64,000 nt of DNA from Berghia stephanieae (GCA_034508935.3 CM067444.1:37149550-37213549); one strand, 5' to 3'; shown: positions 24,290-36,049, counted from the stretch's first letter. Notes: generated by a model not told the origin, from the sequence alone. Translations and numbers: made by a program.

Positions 24290-24572
24290 GTGCGGCTATG
24301 TGGTCTTGTGATATGACACTCGCTTTCGGATCTGAAGATCCTGGGTTCGAGTCTCGCTCAGCGCATAGTTGAGTCCTTGGAGAAGGCTCTTTACGCACAT
24401 TCTCTCACCCTACTTAGGTGTAAAATAAGTACCTGGTCGTTAATAGCGTTGTCTCTGTCCGAAAAAAAAATGTAATATTGCCTAATAGGCGTTATGTCCC
24501 GTCCTAAATGTAAAATGTTGGTGTTGGCCAGGGATCCCTTGTAAAGCGCTTTGCACATTTTGTGGGTATTGC
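24290..24572 (+). mobile_element. S1 SINE, left arm of an inverted pair
   Basis: Near-complete plus-strand copy: tRNA-like head GTGCGGCTATGTGGTCTTGT with an A-box region, the B-box region CTGGGTTCGAGTCTCGCTC, the body, and the AAAGCGCTTTGCACATT tail. It abuts an S1 copy of opposite orientation. Confidence 0.9.
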
Positions 24573-24788
24573 GTGTAGGACAAGACACGACGCCTTTAAG
24601 GCGATATTATATTTTTTACGGACAGAGACAATGCTGTTAACGGCCAGGTACTCTTTTTACTCCTGAGTACGGTGAGAGAATGTGAGTTAAGAGCCTTTTC
24701 CAAGGACTCAACTATGCGCCGAGTGAGGCTCGAACCCAGGAACTTCCGATCCGAAAGCGAGTGTCATACCACAAGACCACATAGCCGC
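24573..24788 (-). mobile_element. S1 SINE, right arm of an inverted pair
   Basis: Minus-strand copy joined tail-to-tail to the previous SINE. It keeps the head (TAAGACCACATAGCCGCAC-like right end) but lacks the LINE-like 3' tail. Confidence 0.9.
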
Positions 24789-25056
24789 ACATACATACAT
24801 ATGCGTTCATACATTTCTATAATGGGTTTGATTGCGGTAAAATTTCAGACTTGCACAATTTATAGTCTGGCGATTGAAGGGTTCTAAAATTTTCCCTTTT
24901 TTTTTTCTCGCATCTGATATATTATGGGATGGCTAGAGCGAATTAACAACTTGACAAGTTGGATTCTTCATACAATATAGACCATTCAAATACATACAAT
25001 TATGATTTGTTAAAAAGTTGAATCTGATTTTGTTTAACTAAAAATACACCCCCCCC

Positions 25057-25088
<32 letters not shown>

Positions 25089-25227
25089 TAAATAAATAAA
25101 TAAATATCACAGTGAAAATAATCTCAGGCAGTCGAGATCCCAGAACTCGGTCAGCCTGACCCAAAAAGGGAATTACGTCAATCAAGACGAACATTCTCTC
25201 AAATTCTCACTTTTTTTTTTTACGCAG

Positions 25228-26061
25228 AAAACACGGCTGTCGAATCGCCGAAGTTCATTGGAGGTGGCCGGAAAGTTCGACCCAGCGATTTGGGCATCCG
25301 ATGAAGATGAAACGTGTTCACAAGAAAATGCGTCAAATCGAAAAAAAGCTGGGTGGTTTGACCGCTTTCGGATAATTGGCGTCCAGTACAATAAGGCAAA
25401 GGGAGCGGCGAAAGCATCAGAAAGACGTTCCCATAAAGCTGGTCCTTCGGGAATCCACGCACATTTTCCTGCCAGCAGAGGACCCAGGAAACTGAGCTCA
25501 ACCCAGCAAGGGACATTATATCAAAAATCCATATGGCAAAGTAAAAAGACTGAGATCAAATTAGAGGAACTAATTAAAGAGTTTAATGAGCGGCATGGGC
25601 ACCTAAGCGAACATCTTGTAAAATATCCGACAAGAAGCCACAATGGTGACGAACAATACAACCCGAATCACGACACCAATCCCCAAGACGTCGCGAACTG
25701 GGAAACGGCTAGCGACTCATTTGTGATTAAAAAATCCAACAGATGGCTTCCATGTTACATTCCAAAGTTCTTCAAGTTCATTCCAGAATTCTTATCGATT
25801 TCTCAAAGAGGTCTAAGTCAGGATTCGTCGGTATCGACGTCTTGTAGTGACCACATGTTTGCTTCCACTTCCGTCGATGACGGCAAATACGAATGGAACA
25901 GGCGTTGCGCTGCCAAGCACGAGAGAGTTCTGAGGAAATTAAACAGAGAATTCTTCGGTTCCGATATGGCATTGAGCTCCACGTCCATTGACCACAGGAA
26001 AAGTCACGTGAGATTCAGCGATGACGCGTCGCCTTTCCCGCCACTACCTCTCATTAATCCG
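25228..26061 (+). CDS. unrecognised host gene, large internal exon
   Basis: A 834-bp open exon preceded by a strong acceptor (run of T, then ACGCAG) and followed by GTAAGA, exactly 278 codons, phase 0 at both ends. The protein part is hydrophilic and Ser/Arg/Lys-rich, with no transmembrane segment, signal peptide or domain I recognise. Acidic DEDE lies near the start. KKTEIKLEELIKEF may form a short helix, and near the end HVRFSDD resembles an RVxF docking motif for protein phosphatase 1, an inference from seven residues only. Base composition is clearly higher in GC than the flanks, with real codon structure. The start codon is not in this exon, so upstream exons are expected to the left but were not found. 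Confidence 0.7.
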
Positions 26062-26109
26062 GTAAGAAATTAGACTGAATCAGTATTCTGGAAGGGCACG
26101 TCATTTGGC

Positions 26110-26172
26110 CAAAAAAACAAAAACAAACACTCATCCTTCAAATATCGATCGATTTAAATGACCCTCATTTTG

Positions 26173-26225
<53 letters not shown>

Positions 26226-26395
26226 AAACCCAACAAACAAAACAAAACAAAAACAAACAAACAAAATCAAAACAATAAGAACCCCTCTCAAAACTGGGAC
26301 TAAGGAAGACCTCGCGAGGTCCCAGGTTTGAGAGTTTTTGCCATGATAAAGGTCATTTATATCGATCGATATAAACAACACTCGTATTAATCTTT
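26110..26395. mobile_element. FB palindromic foldback element in the intron
   Basis: Inverted arms share CCTTCAAATATCGATCGATT on the left and a diverged ATCGATCGATAT on the right, around GGTCATTTA. The centre holds a ~48-bp A run (26177-26224) and GACCTCGCGAGGTC. Same family as 32750-33095 and 36050-36250, but this copy is eroded. Confidence 0.7.
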
Positions 26396-26507
26396 CGATT
26401 TGAAGAAGTATTCAAATTTACCAGATAGTTACAGAATTGCTGACTTCAACATTCTTATTTGGCAAATGTCTTTTTCTTCTTCCCCTTGTCCTCCTCCTCT
26501 TTATGTT

Positions 26508-26592
26508 CTTCTTCTTCTTCTTCTTCTTCTTCTTCTTCTGATGATGATGATGATGATGATAATGATGCTGCTGATGATGATGATGATGATAT
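26508..26592. repeat. (TTC)n then (GAT)n microsatellite
   Basis: Trinucleotide arrays just before the second exon. They give a spurious Ser/Asp-rich frame that should not be read as protein. Confidence 0.9.
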
Positions 26593-26647
26593 TTCAATGA
26601 GAATTGCTGTTCACGCACATTTACCAGATTGTATTTTCATTTTTCAG

Positions 26648-26932
26648 CCCAAAATTCGGCCGAGGTCAATATTCTGCTGTTTTCGTAGGGAAGATTCCCC
26701 TCATCTTCCACGAAGCGGGAGCATCCTGAAAAGTAATCATCTCAGTCGGACAGGATCTGAAAACAGCGAACAGATTGGAGTGGAAAGAATTACTGATACA
26801 CAGTCTAAAGACACCATCGGCGAGGAAGGAGCGACACCGATTCCACGACAAGAGACTTACTCGATCCATGGGGAAGGGGTCTCACTGGTTCATCGACTGA
26901 AGATTAACTCTAGGTGGGGTGTCACTGGTTAA
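26648..26932 (+). CDS. unrecognised host gene, second (probably terminal) exon
   Basis: Starts after TTTTTCAG with a phase-0 frame, so it joins the previous exon without a shift: ...PLPLINP then PKIRPRSIFCCFRREDSP. About 94 residues, again Ser/Arg-rich and without a known domain, ending at a TAA at 26930. From about 26880 the frame lies in a ~48-bp minisatellite, so the last ~17 residues are repeat-encoded. Either the gene really ends in the array or a donor lies before it. Gene identity unknown. Confidence 0.55.
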   Translation, partial: PKIRPRSIFCCFRREDSPHLPRSGSILKSNHLSRTGSENSEQIGVERITDTQSKDTIGEEGATPIPRQETYSIHGEGVSLVHRLKINSRWGVTG

Positions 26933-27346
26933 TCGACTGAAGACTATAGGCTAATTGGGAGAGGGGGTGACTGATTCATCGACTGAAGACTAACTTTATT
27001 AGTGGGAGAGGGGGTGTCACTGATTTATAGAGTGAAAACTACCTTTATCAGTGGGAGAGGGGTTGTCACTGATCATCGACTGAAGACTAACTTTATCAGT
27101 GGGAGAGAGGGTATCACTGATTTATAGACTGAAAGCAAACTCCATCAGCGGAGAAGGGATTATCACTGATTTATCGACTGAGGACTAAATCCATCAGCGG
27201 GAGAGGAAGTGTCACTGATTCACAGATTGAAAACTGTAAATGGGAGAAGATGGTCATGATGTACAGATTGAAAACTGTCAATGGGAGAAGACGGTCATTG
27301 ATGTACAGATTGAAAACTAACTCGATGGTAGAGTGTGGCGTCACTG
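26880..27346. repeat. ~48-bp minisatellite overlapping the exon end, left part
   Basis: About ten units containing GTCACTGATT, CGACTGAAGACTAA and CAGTGGGAGAGGG. One more unit lies at 29079-29130, beyond the inserted hAT-like element. Confidence 0.85.
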
Positions 27347-27354
27347 ATGCCTAG

Positions 27355-29070
27355 TAGTGTCGAGCGGAAGTCTCGATGATACCTCAAGTCATCGGCCACC
27401 AACACTCAAAACTTCCCGAACTCGATGACCAAGGAAAAGTCGGGAATTCCCGAGAAGTAGCACTTCAACTGAGCTTTGGATGGCTTTTTTGTATTAAAAC
27501 TTAAAATACATTAAATAAATTCACTTTGTATAATAATAAAACATTGATACCTATAACCATTTTGATCTATTTACGACGTTTGTGTTTTGTTAGCTGTTTA
27601 AAATATGATATAACGTCAATACCCAATACCAATGACTAGGTATTGAATGAAAGCACCGATGACTAGAGCGATGCTCGAGACTTTTTTTGAGTCTCGAGAC
27701 TCAAAAAAGCATCGAGACGCAAAAAAGTCTCGAGCTTCGCTGGAATCATCGCCGGCGAGAGAGGGGTGAACAATGCAGATAGTACACATTGTTAGTAACG
27801 CGTGCGTCGCTCGCGCAGTATAGTCTCGAGACTCGGGACTCGGGACTCAATACGGAGTTATAGTTAGACACCGAAGCTCGCCTAACGAACGACTTGCCCA
27901 ACACGTGACCATTTTTTTTCTCGCGTCCTCTCGTCTAATCTCGTCACTCCCGAATAGAAAGAGGAGGCGGAGCTCATATGATATAACGCAATGAAAGTTC
28001 TGTCCGATGACGGGTGGGGGGATATCACCTCTCCAAAACTTACCTTATTATATGAGATCTTGAGATTCTTATCCAATCATCGATTGCTCGTTTGACAGTT
28101 CGCTTGTGAACAGTTAGGAGACCATCTCTTGATTTATGGGCAGGCGGCTTTGCGTAAAGGCGGTGAGTGTTGTATACATCAAAGAGTACCGCTGACCGAT
28201 GGGTAAATAGTGGTTGTGTAACCCAAAAGCCCTGCCGTCTCGACTGCAAGGTCTTGTATGTAATAGTTGCGTCACCATCTCAAGGCTCAGGAATTAATTA
28301 GTGAGCTGATTCAAACAATGTGGGTTTCAAATTTATCGTATACGTAATCATTTGGAAGCTACAGAGAAAGGTGTTTTTGTGTAATCCCTTTCACACACAC
28401 ACACGCGCGCGCGCACACACACACACACACACACAAACATATACAAACAATACACATCCCTGGTCGTCTATTGCCTATATTATTAATGTTAATATATACA
28501 TCCCATGCTGATTGTCACTACCCCCCCCCCCCCCCCCAACCATTTCCACCATCCAAGTACCAGCGGCCTTTTCTCTTTGATTTCGTATCATGGTCTACCC
28601 GAAGCCCAACACCTCGATCGTTTGTGGGTCAACCCACCCCCCCCCCCCCCCACCTTTCCCCGTAATCAATTTATAATTTTCTCTCTGTATAGAGCGCCAC
28701 ATGCACAATTATATACTATTGAATGACACTGACCTTGCCCCTCCCCTAACACAAGCCAACAGCAACCCAAGCTATCCTCTATCACGTGACCTTAGATCCG
28801 ATGCTGCATACCGCTTGAGAGTCTTCACTATCTAGATCTCGTTCATGGTCACGTGAGAAGGCTATATCCGTTCGGGTTCGGCGTTCGGGTTCGGCGTTCG
28901 ACCCGATTTCGTTAAAAGCCTAATACGAGAAGCATCGACGACCAAGATTCTCGAGACGAGAAAAGCATCGAGAACTAAGTGGAGGTCGGGAAGTTCTCAG
29001 TCCTCGATGACCTGACTTCTCAAAACCTAAAGCATCGATGACCTTTTGGTGACCCGGATGCCCTCCCCTA
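27355..29070. mobile_element. hAT-like non-autonomous DNA transposon, 8-bp target duplication
   Basis: ATGCCTAG occurs at 27347-27354 and 29071-29078, and the minisatellite resumes right after it, so the empty site is evident. Ends read TAGTG... and ...CCCTA (reversed TAGGG), matching the hAT T/C-A-G-N-G terminal pattern. The outer few hundred bases at both ends are full of CATCGA/TCGATG and CTCGAG motifs, like the subterminal transposase-binding repeats of hAT elements. No transposase frame in 1716 bp. Contains AC and C-run low-complexity DNA at 28.39-28.65 kb. Confidence 0.75.
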
Positions 29071-29130
29071 ATGCCTAGGCAGGGAACTAACTCCGTCACT
29101 GGGAGAGTGCCGATTTGAAAGTATCGTGAA

Positions 29131-29814
29131 ATTAAGCAAATTTTTGATGAGTTAAACAAGTGGAAACGTTCGTATAGGCTCAGAACGTGATACACTGTAT
29201 ATATCTCTTAAACACACGCCGTCTACGAAGACCAATTCACTAAAATATTTGCGGGGCAATGTTGAGCCCTTGGAAAAGACTGTTTACTCACATTCATTCA
29301 CAGTACTCATTACACTACTGTAAGCTAAATTTTTATTTTACTGCACATGCCGCTTGGCGGAAGCTCTCCAGTATTTTTGTTATTATGGCTACATTTGTAG
29401 AAGGTCACAGATCCGTCTAGATCGATGTGTACATATGCGTATCTATATACACTTATGGGCCTAATTTAACATTGATGTAATGGACAAAATTGTGGTCATA
29501 TTTTGAGATTTCCATTGCAACAATTAGCCACTTGGGTTATCAGATCTACAAATAAGTGCATGTCGGTCTAGATTCATAATTTGTAATTTCATTGGATCGT
29601 AGATTTGGCACAAATGACAGTCAGACTGACGGAGTGAATGACAGACTAATCACGTGACATAATTTATAAAGGTATAATGGATAAAGAATAAAATGGAAAC
29701 AGAGAAGAGAAGACTCGTGGGACGAGAAAAGGATGGGAAGGAAAAGTAGAGTGAGTGAGAGAGAAATGGAGAGATGAGAAAGTGTGCGTGTGGGTATGTG
29801 CTTATGTGTGTATG
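29131..29814. other. no feature supported
   Basis: AT-rich; possible S1 remnant near 29257-29310 (GAGCCCTTGGAAAAGACTGT, ACTCACATTCATTCACAGTA). Confidence 0.4.
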
Positions 29815-29917
<103 letters not shown>

Positions 29918-30154
29918 ATTTCTGATTGTTGATATAATGGTATCATTTATTTTGGTCTTTAAATTGCGTGTTTTCCCCCAAATCATTTCGTTATATTTTA
30001 ACTTTTGTTTGTTATGCGACTTTGGGGCATTGGTGTCTGAGTATGGCACTCGTCTTCATACCAATTGGTCCCTGGTTCGATTCTCGCTATTGGAGGCGCA
30101 AGTTGAAACCTGAGAAAAATGATCTAGCTTTCTCTCTACCGCTCTGGTGTAAAA

Positions 30155-30301
30155 TGAAGGCTGTTTTATGGCGCTTGCAACACGTTTAGGTCATATCAAC
30201 GCCAGTAAATTAATAGGAAGAAAATTGGAATGTGAAAACATTCTAGATGTACAATTAAAAGGATTTGAGGAGAAAAAAATAAGACAAAAGGGAATTGGTT
30301 C
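30155..30301 (-). mobile_element. R1 retroposon, older copy, 3' part (interrupted)
   Basis: Minus-strand R1 tail end (GGCGCTTGCAACACGTTTAG) broken off where a second R1 copy inserted. The remainder resumes at 30849-30890 (AAATAGGGAACATATATGTA). Confidence 0.8.
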
Positions 30302-30836
30302 GTTTTTTTTTTTGTTTTTAAGGCTTTTACGGCGCTTGCAACACATTTAGGTTATATCAGCGCCAGTAAAAAGGAAGAAAGTGGGATAGTAAAAAGTTCT
30401 AGAATTACAATTAAAGCACCCAAGAAAAAGTAAGACAAAGGGGAACTGATAACAAATAGGGATCAGATGTAGATTCCAAGAGCATACCACCAATGTACTT
30501 AGTTTGAAATCACCTACAAGTCTCATCCAGACACAAGCACACAATCCAACAAAGAGGAACACACTCAAATGCTTACATTATACATTCAAAATAAAAATAA
30601 TAATAATAATACATAACAGAGAGAGGATTTACAAGGAAAAAAAATACCATCTCCCAAAACAATAACTATGCATTTGACTGTTTCCCTCCCAGCTAGGATT
30701 CCGGCCAGGGCCAGGACAAAACCAAGTAATCTCATTCCGAGACAAAGACAGAAAACATGTTGGAAAACATATAAGGGGATAGAAGACACAGTATGTACCT
30801 CCCTGCCCGCTATGGGAGGTCAGGATCCCCACCCAG
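30302..30836 (-). mobile_element. R1 retroposon inserted into an older R1
   Basis: Flanked by GGGAATTGGTTC at 30290-30301 and 30837-30848, a perfect 12-bp target duplication made of R1 sequence itself. Full length, with T-run (A tail) at the left and CCCACCCAG at the right. Confidence 0.9.
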
Positions 30837-30890
30837 GGGAATTGGTTCAAATAGGGAACATATATGTAGATTCCAAGAGCACACTATCAG

Positions 30891-31424
30891 TTTTTTTTTG
30901 TTTTAAAGGGTTTTACGGCGTTTGCAACACATTAAGGTCATATCAGCGCCAGTAAAAAGGACGAAAATGGGACAGAAAAAAAGTTATAGAATTACAATTA
31001 AAGCACCCAAGAAAAGGTAAGACAAAGAGGAATTGACTCAAATAGGAAACAGATGTAGATTCCAAGAGCACGCTATCAAAGTACTTAGTTTGAGATCACT
31101 TAAAAGCCTCATCCATGCACAAGCACAGGTTCCAACTAATAGGAATACACTCAAACTCAAATGTTTACAAATCATATATAATATGTAAACAAAACAATAC
31201 AGTGCAAAACAGATTTACAAGGAAGAAAATAATTTCCCAAAACTTTAACTGTACACTTGACTGTTTCCCTCCCAGTTAGGGTATCCGCCAGGGTCAGGAC
31301 AAAACCAAGTAATCTCATTCCAAGACAAAGACAGAAAGCAAGTTGGAAAACATACAGGGGATAGAAGACACAGTAAGCACCTCCATGTCCACTATAGGCA
31401 TAGGAGGTCAGGAACCCCACCCAG
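30891..31424 (-). mobile_element. R1 retroposon, full length
   Basis: Begins with a T run and GGGTTTTACGGCG and ends GAACCCCACCCAG. It interrupts the older R1 piece to its left. No clean target duplication was seen. Confidence 0.85.
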
Positions 31425-31494
31425 TAAATGAATACCAGGCCTTGTCTCCACCGAAAACAAAACTTAATAAGCCTTGATAATGTCTCACTCTTCA

Positions 31495-31800
31495 TATTAA
31501 AGTGCTGCTGTTGGCTTGGGACTCCTTTTAAATCACTTTGAGCAAATTTAATGAATATTGCTCTATATAAAATTTTACTTTTTTAGTATAAGCGTTTGAC
31601 AGTGTCCATTGGAAGAAAAAATAATGGGATAGTCAACTTCGACAGAATCAACACTGTTCAAGGCCAGGTACTCATTTTACACATGAGTATAGAGCGAGAA
31701 TGTGGATGAAGAGCTATTTTCAAAAAGTTAACTTTGAGCCGGTCAGAGTCTGAAGGCGAGTGTAAAAACACGGATTGCTATGGTGGGTATCAGATGGCAC
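31495..31800. mobile_element. S1 SINE fragments, inverted
   Basis: 31495-31578 is the plus-strand S1 3' end (GCTGCTGTTGGCTTGGGACT, then ATTGCTCTATATAAAA). 31640-31790 is a diverged minus-strand S1 head and body (AAGGCCAGGTACTCATTTTA). Together they form a tail-to-tail pair like the one at 24.3-24.8 kb, but older. Confidence 0.65.
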
Positions 31801-31833
31801 AGGACCAAGTGGAGATTGTCGTTGGTTTTATCG

Positions 31834-32327
31834 CTTTTAAGGGGTTTACGGCGCTTTCGACACATTTAGGTCATATATCAGCGCCAGTTAAAAGTAAGAA
31901 AATGGTGCCGTGAAAAGATTCTAGATTTACAATAAAAAAGACAAAGGGGAATGGTTCAAATAGGGTACATGTAGATTCCAAGAGCACACGATCAGTGTAC
32001 TTTTAGTTTGAGATCACATAAAAGTCTCATCATGACATCAACACAGAATCCCACTAAGAGGAACACACTCGAATGTTTACAGAATATGTCTAAAACATAA
32101 AAAATAACTAACAAATACATAACAGAGATGATTTACATGGAAAAAATCATATCCCAAAACTGATACTTAACACCTGACAGGTTCCCTCTCAACTAAAGAC
32201 TCCGACAAGGGCCAGCACAAAACCAAGCAATCCTATTCCAAGACAAAGACAGAAAGCAACTTGGAAAACATATTATTATAAGGGGATAGAAGACATCACG
32301 TGACCTCCTGCCCGCCATGTGAGGTCA
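31834..32327 (-). mobile_element. R1 retroposon, diverged, slightly 5'-truncated
   Basis: All R1 blocks present in order on the minus strand, with more substitutions than the 34-36 kb copies. The head stops at GAGGTCA, short of the full start. Confidence 0.8.
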
Positions 32328-32436
32328 AAGGTAGACATTGATATCAAATCCAAGTCAAAGAAACTCAGGCATTCGATCATGAAAATGTTATTTTATTTCT
32401 TCTTCTTTTCATATTTGCATAAGAAGATTTTTGTGA

Positions 32437-32439
<3 letters not shown>

Positions 32440-32516
<77 letters not shown>
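32440..32516. repeat. (CT)n microsatellite
   Basis: About 38 CT units, then an AC-rich run. Confidence 0.95.
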
Positions 32517-32518
<2 letters not shown>

Positions 32519-32749
32519 GCTCACTCACAAACACACACACACAAAACAAATACACACAGAGATAATAAAATTACAACCATAAATGCACCAACATCACATC
32601 AACTCCATATAATAAAAGCATTTGACAATACATTTTTATAATCGACCCCAGATTGTCCTATTTGTGTACACACGTGGACCAGACGTCATCAGCAATGCTC
32701 ACACACACAAACACACACACAGGGCAATAACGTATGCCGGCAGTACGGT

Positions 32750-33095
32750 ATTAATTAAGTACAATATTCAACCAACAAGTCTTTTAACTAATCAGTAAAC
32801 TGCCGTACTCTGGAAAATCTCGTATTTAAAAATTTGGCCAGAAAACTCGACCTTCAAATATCCATCGACTTAAATGACCCCCATCTTGGAAAAAACTCTC
32901 AAACCTGGGACTTCGTGAAGTCTTCCTTGAAGTCCCAGGTTTGATAGTTTTTGCCAAGGTGAGGGTCATTTAAATCGATCGATATTTGAAGGACGAGTTT
33001 TCTGGTCAAATTTTTAAATACATGTTTTTCCAGTGTGCAACAGTTTACTGATTAAAGACACATTGCGTGCTGTTGGGTGTATTTTATCTACTACA
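32750..33095. mobile_element. FB palindromic foldback element
   Basis: Left and right halves are inverted copies centred near 32926 (CTTCGTGAAGTC / CTTGAAG). Shared arm blocks, outward from the centre: TCCCAGGTTTGA/AGTTTTTGCCAA, GGGTCATTTAA, CGATCGATATTTGAAGG, CGAGTTTTCTGG, and the outer AATCAGTAAACTG. Arms are about 165 bp. There is no coding sequence. Confidence 0.8.
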
Positions 33096-33169
33096 CACTG
33101 ATGGTGTGCTTCATTCATACACACATGTTAAAGGTGTGCAACATTCATACACACTATTTCAATGAGGAC

Positions 33170-33319
33170 GATAGAGTCCTCACCACTACTACACGCATGA
33201 AATATTTTAAAAAATAAAAACAAAAACAAACAAACAAACAAACAATAAAAAACAGGAAAAAAATAAAAACGGTAAAAAAAGAAGAAAAAAAATTAAAGAA
33301 GAGAGATAGAGAGATAGAG

Positions 33320-33354
<35 letters not shown>

Positions 33355-33520
33355 GAGAGGACAGGAAAAAATTGCCAACATAATTTTTACCCCCCCCCCC
33401 CCCCACAAAAAACCAAAACAAAACAAAAAATACCCCTAAATTAAAAAAAAAAACCCAAACAAGTAACGAAACCCGTAGAAAACCCTACCTCCCCCCGCCC
33501 ACACCAAACAATAAAAATGA
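33170..33520. repeat. low-complexity A/C-rich stretch with (GATA)n
   Basis: AAAC-rich tracts, a GATA/GAGA array (33296-33360), a run of about 15 C at 33391 and more A/C runs. No gene. Confidence 0.9.
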
Positions 33521-34154
33521 ATACAGACATCACTTATCAAGAGGTCAACCCAATGCGTCCAGCATTAGACAAAACGATTGGCAGCTGAATGAAGCCAATG
33601 ATTCAAATTCAATCATGAAGCATGAACGGTGGGATGACCTTGACCTTTCCACACCCATCTCGAATTGCGAAACAGAAAACCTGACTAAATGAGGCGTTGG
33701 GGAAACAGGATTCCTGACATGACGAGATATCATTTCCTGGAGAGGTGACGTCACCAAGCAATGCAGGGTTGTAGCTGTCCACGGCGTGACAAGATGGTAG
33801 GGGATCTCATCCAGTGCGACAAGATTGTTTAGTCTTTCCATCAAATCTTTACTCAATGCTTTTCTTACTTCAGACCTCCCAACTACTAAGAAAAATTCGT
33901 AAAATTAGACAATTTTGGCTCCAATTTCAGAACTTCATGAATATTTCTAAGTCATTAACACGTATTGAAAATAAAAATTGATAACAGATTACATAATTTT
34001 CAGGATTTTGAAGTGTTATTTCATCCTTGTCAGGGTAAATAGTAGTCGATCAATAAAGTTAGCTTTTCATCTCCTAAAAATTAGGAATGATTAAATATTC
34101 AAGTCGGCAGGTCGGATTTTTCCATCTGTAAGAATTAAAAACCTTGTATGAGAG

Positions 34155-34430
34155 AATTCTTCTTCTAGGATCCATGCCTGGTCCAGGCTTCGGATACTGC
34201 ATGAATTATCTCTCTCCATTCCTCCCTGTCTCTTGCTTTTTCAAACAGCTCTTGGATTGTTAGGTTGGTGAAGCCCTTCAGTTGGTCTATGAGTGTTTTT
34301 CTTTGTCTCCCCCGGGCGCGTTTACCAGGTATTTTTCCACAACTTGCCAGGTATTCATTCTTATCTTTCCTTACTATCAGTCCGAAAAAGGATAGTTGTC
34401 GATCTGCTATTAAGGGCATTAGTTTCCTTT
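34155..34430 (-). pseudogene. non-LTR retrotransposon C-terminal fragment
   Basis: The frame reads ADRQLSFFGLIVRKD, then GKRARGRQRKTLIDQLKG and KARDREEWREIIHAV before a stop. The GK(R)ARGRQR and KARDRExWR motifs are typical of the C-terminus of Jockey/CR1-type LINE polyproteins in invertebrates. The rest of the reverse transcriptase is missing, so this is a 5'-truncated remnant. Confidence 0.75.
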
Positions 34431-34888
34431 GTTAGTATGTTTGTTTTAGCACTTCTTCGTTCGTTTTGTGTGCAGTATACGATATCAATGATGAGAGAAT
34501 AAAAATGACAAAATAAAAATTAAAAAAAAAAAAAGAAAAGAAACACACTTAAACGAGAAGTTGAAAAATATTCCATTTTGCAAACAAAAATATTCCAGTT
34601 TTCAAACAACCTGATTTTGCAAAGAATCTGATTTTTCCCTTTCTCATCACTTATGAACGCAGACAGAAAGCCACATAGACAAAACTGCTACACTACCAAA
34701 ACTTTTTTAAAAAAATCGTCATCCAATCCAACAACAAAACAGATAATCCCCAATCCTACATCCCATAATGAATTATGGATTTACGACACTCAATACATAT
34801 GGCGATGGGTTATGAATGTTTAAATTTTAAAAATGGTACAGAATTGAACTACTCTACAGGCATATCTTGAATACACTTGGATCTGAGA

Positions 34889-35413
34889 TGTTTGTTTGTT
34901 TTTAAGGGTTTTACGGCGTTTGCAACACATTTAGGTTATATCAGCGCCAGTAAAAAGGAAGAAAATGGGATAGTAAAAAGTTCTAGAATTACAATTAAAG
35001 CACCCAAGAAAAATTAAGACATAGGGGAAACTGGGAACAAAAAGGGATCGGATGTAGATTCCAAGAGCATACCACCAATGTACTTAGTTTGAGATCACCT
35101 ATAAGTCTCATCCGGACACAAGCACAAAATCCAACAAAGAGGAATACACTCAAATGCTTACATTATACATTCAAAATAAGAAATATAATAATACATAACA
35201 GAGAAATGATTTACAAGGAAAAAAATATTATCTCCCAAAAAAATAACTATGCATTTGACTGTTTCCCTCCTAGATAGGACTCTGGCCAGGACAAAACCAA
35301 GTAATCTCATTCCAAGACAAAGACAGAAAGCATGTTGGAAAACAGATATAAGGGAATAGAAGACACTGTATGTACCTCTCTGCCCACTATGGGAGGTCAG
35401 GAACCCCACCCAG
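34889..35413 (-). mobile_element. R1 retroposon, full length, 12-bp target duplication
   Basis: TTGGATCTGAGA at 34877-34888 and 35414-35425. Ends agree exactly with the 23452-23986 copy on the opposite strand. Confidence 0.92.
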
Positions 35414-35477
35414 TTGGATCTGAGACCACATCCAATTGTTTTCATCAAGGCGACAGTGAAAGTGATGAATGGGGTTT

Positions 35478-35985
35478 TTGTTTTGTTTTTAAGGGTTTTA
35501 CGGCGTTTGCAACACATTTAGGTTATATCAGCGCCAGTAAAAAGGAAGAAAATGGGATAGTAAAAAGTTCTAGAATTACAATTAAAGCACCAAAGAAAAA
35601 GTAAGACATAGGGGAACTGGGAACAAATAGGGAGCAGATTTAGATTCCAAGAGCATACCACCAATGTACTTAGTTTGAGATCACCTATAAGTCTCATTCG
35701 GACACAAGCACAAAATCCAACAAAGAGGAATACACTCAAATGCTTACATTATACATTTAAAAGAAATATAATAATACATAACAGAGAGATGATTTACAAG
35801 GAAAAAAATATTTCCCAAAACAATAACTATGCATTTGACTGTTTCCCTCCTAGCCAGGACTCCGGCCAGGGCCAGGACAAAACCAAGTAATCTCATTCCA
35901 AGACAAAGACAGAAAGCATGTTGGAAAACATGTATAAGGGGATAGAAGACGCAGTATGTACCTCCCTTCCCACTATGGAGGTCAG
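35478..35985 (-). mobile_element. R1 retroposon, 5'-truncated by ~13 bp, target duplication
   Basis: TGAATGGGGTTT flanks it (35466-35477 and 35986-35997). The head lacks the first ~13 bases present in the neighbouring copy, a 5' truncation as expected from LINE-type target-primed insertion. Confidence 0.9.
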
Positions 35986-36049
35986 TGAATGGGGTTTGTT
36001 TTTAGAGCAATGAGTTTATCCTGACTTTTGTAGCATTCAATGGACAGTA

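Noticed and set aside
25000-25194. Small membrane protein
   Set aside because: The hydrophobic stretch comes from TATA/AAAT and A runs read in reverse.
32881-32945. Transcription terminator hairpin
   Set aside because: It is the centre of a palindromic mobile element repeated at 26.1 and 36.1 kb; bacterial-type terminators do not apply here.
33545-33856. Minus-strand 103-codon frame
   Set aside because: No domain, splice signal or composition difference from flanks; likely chance.
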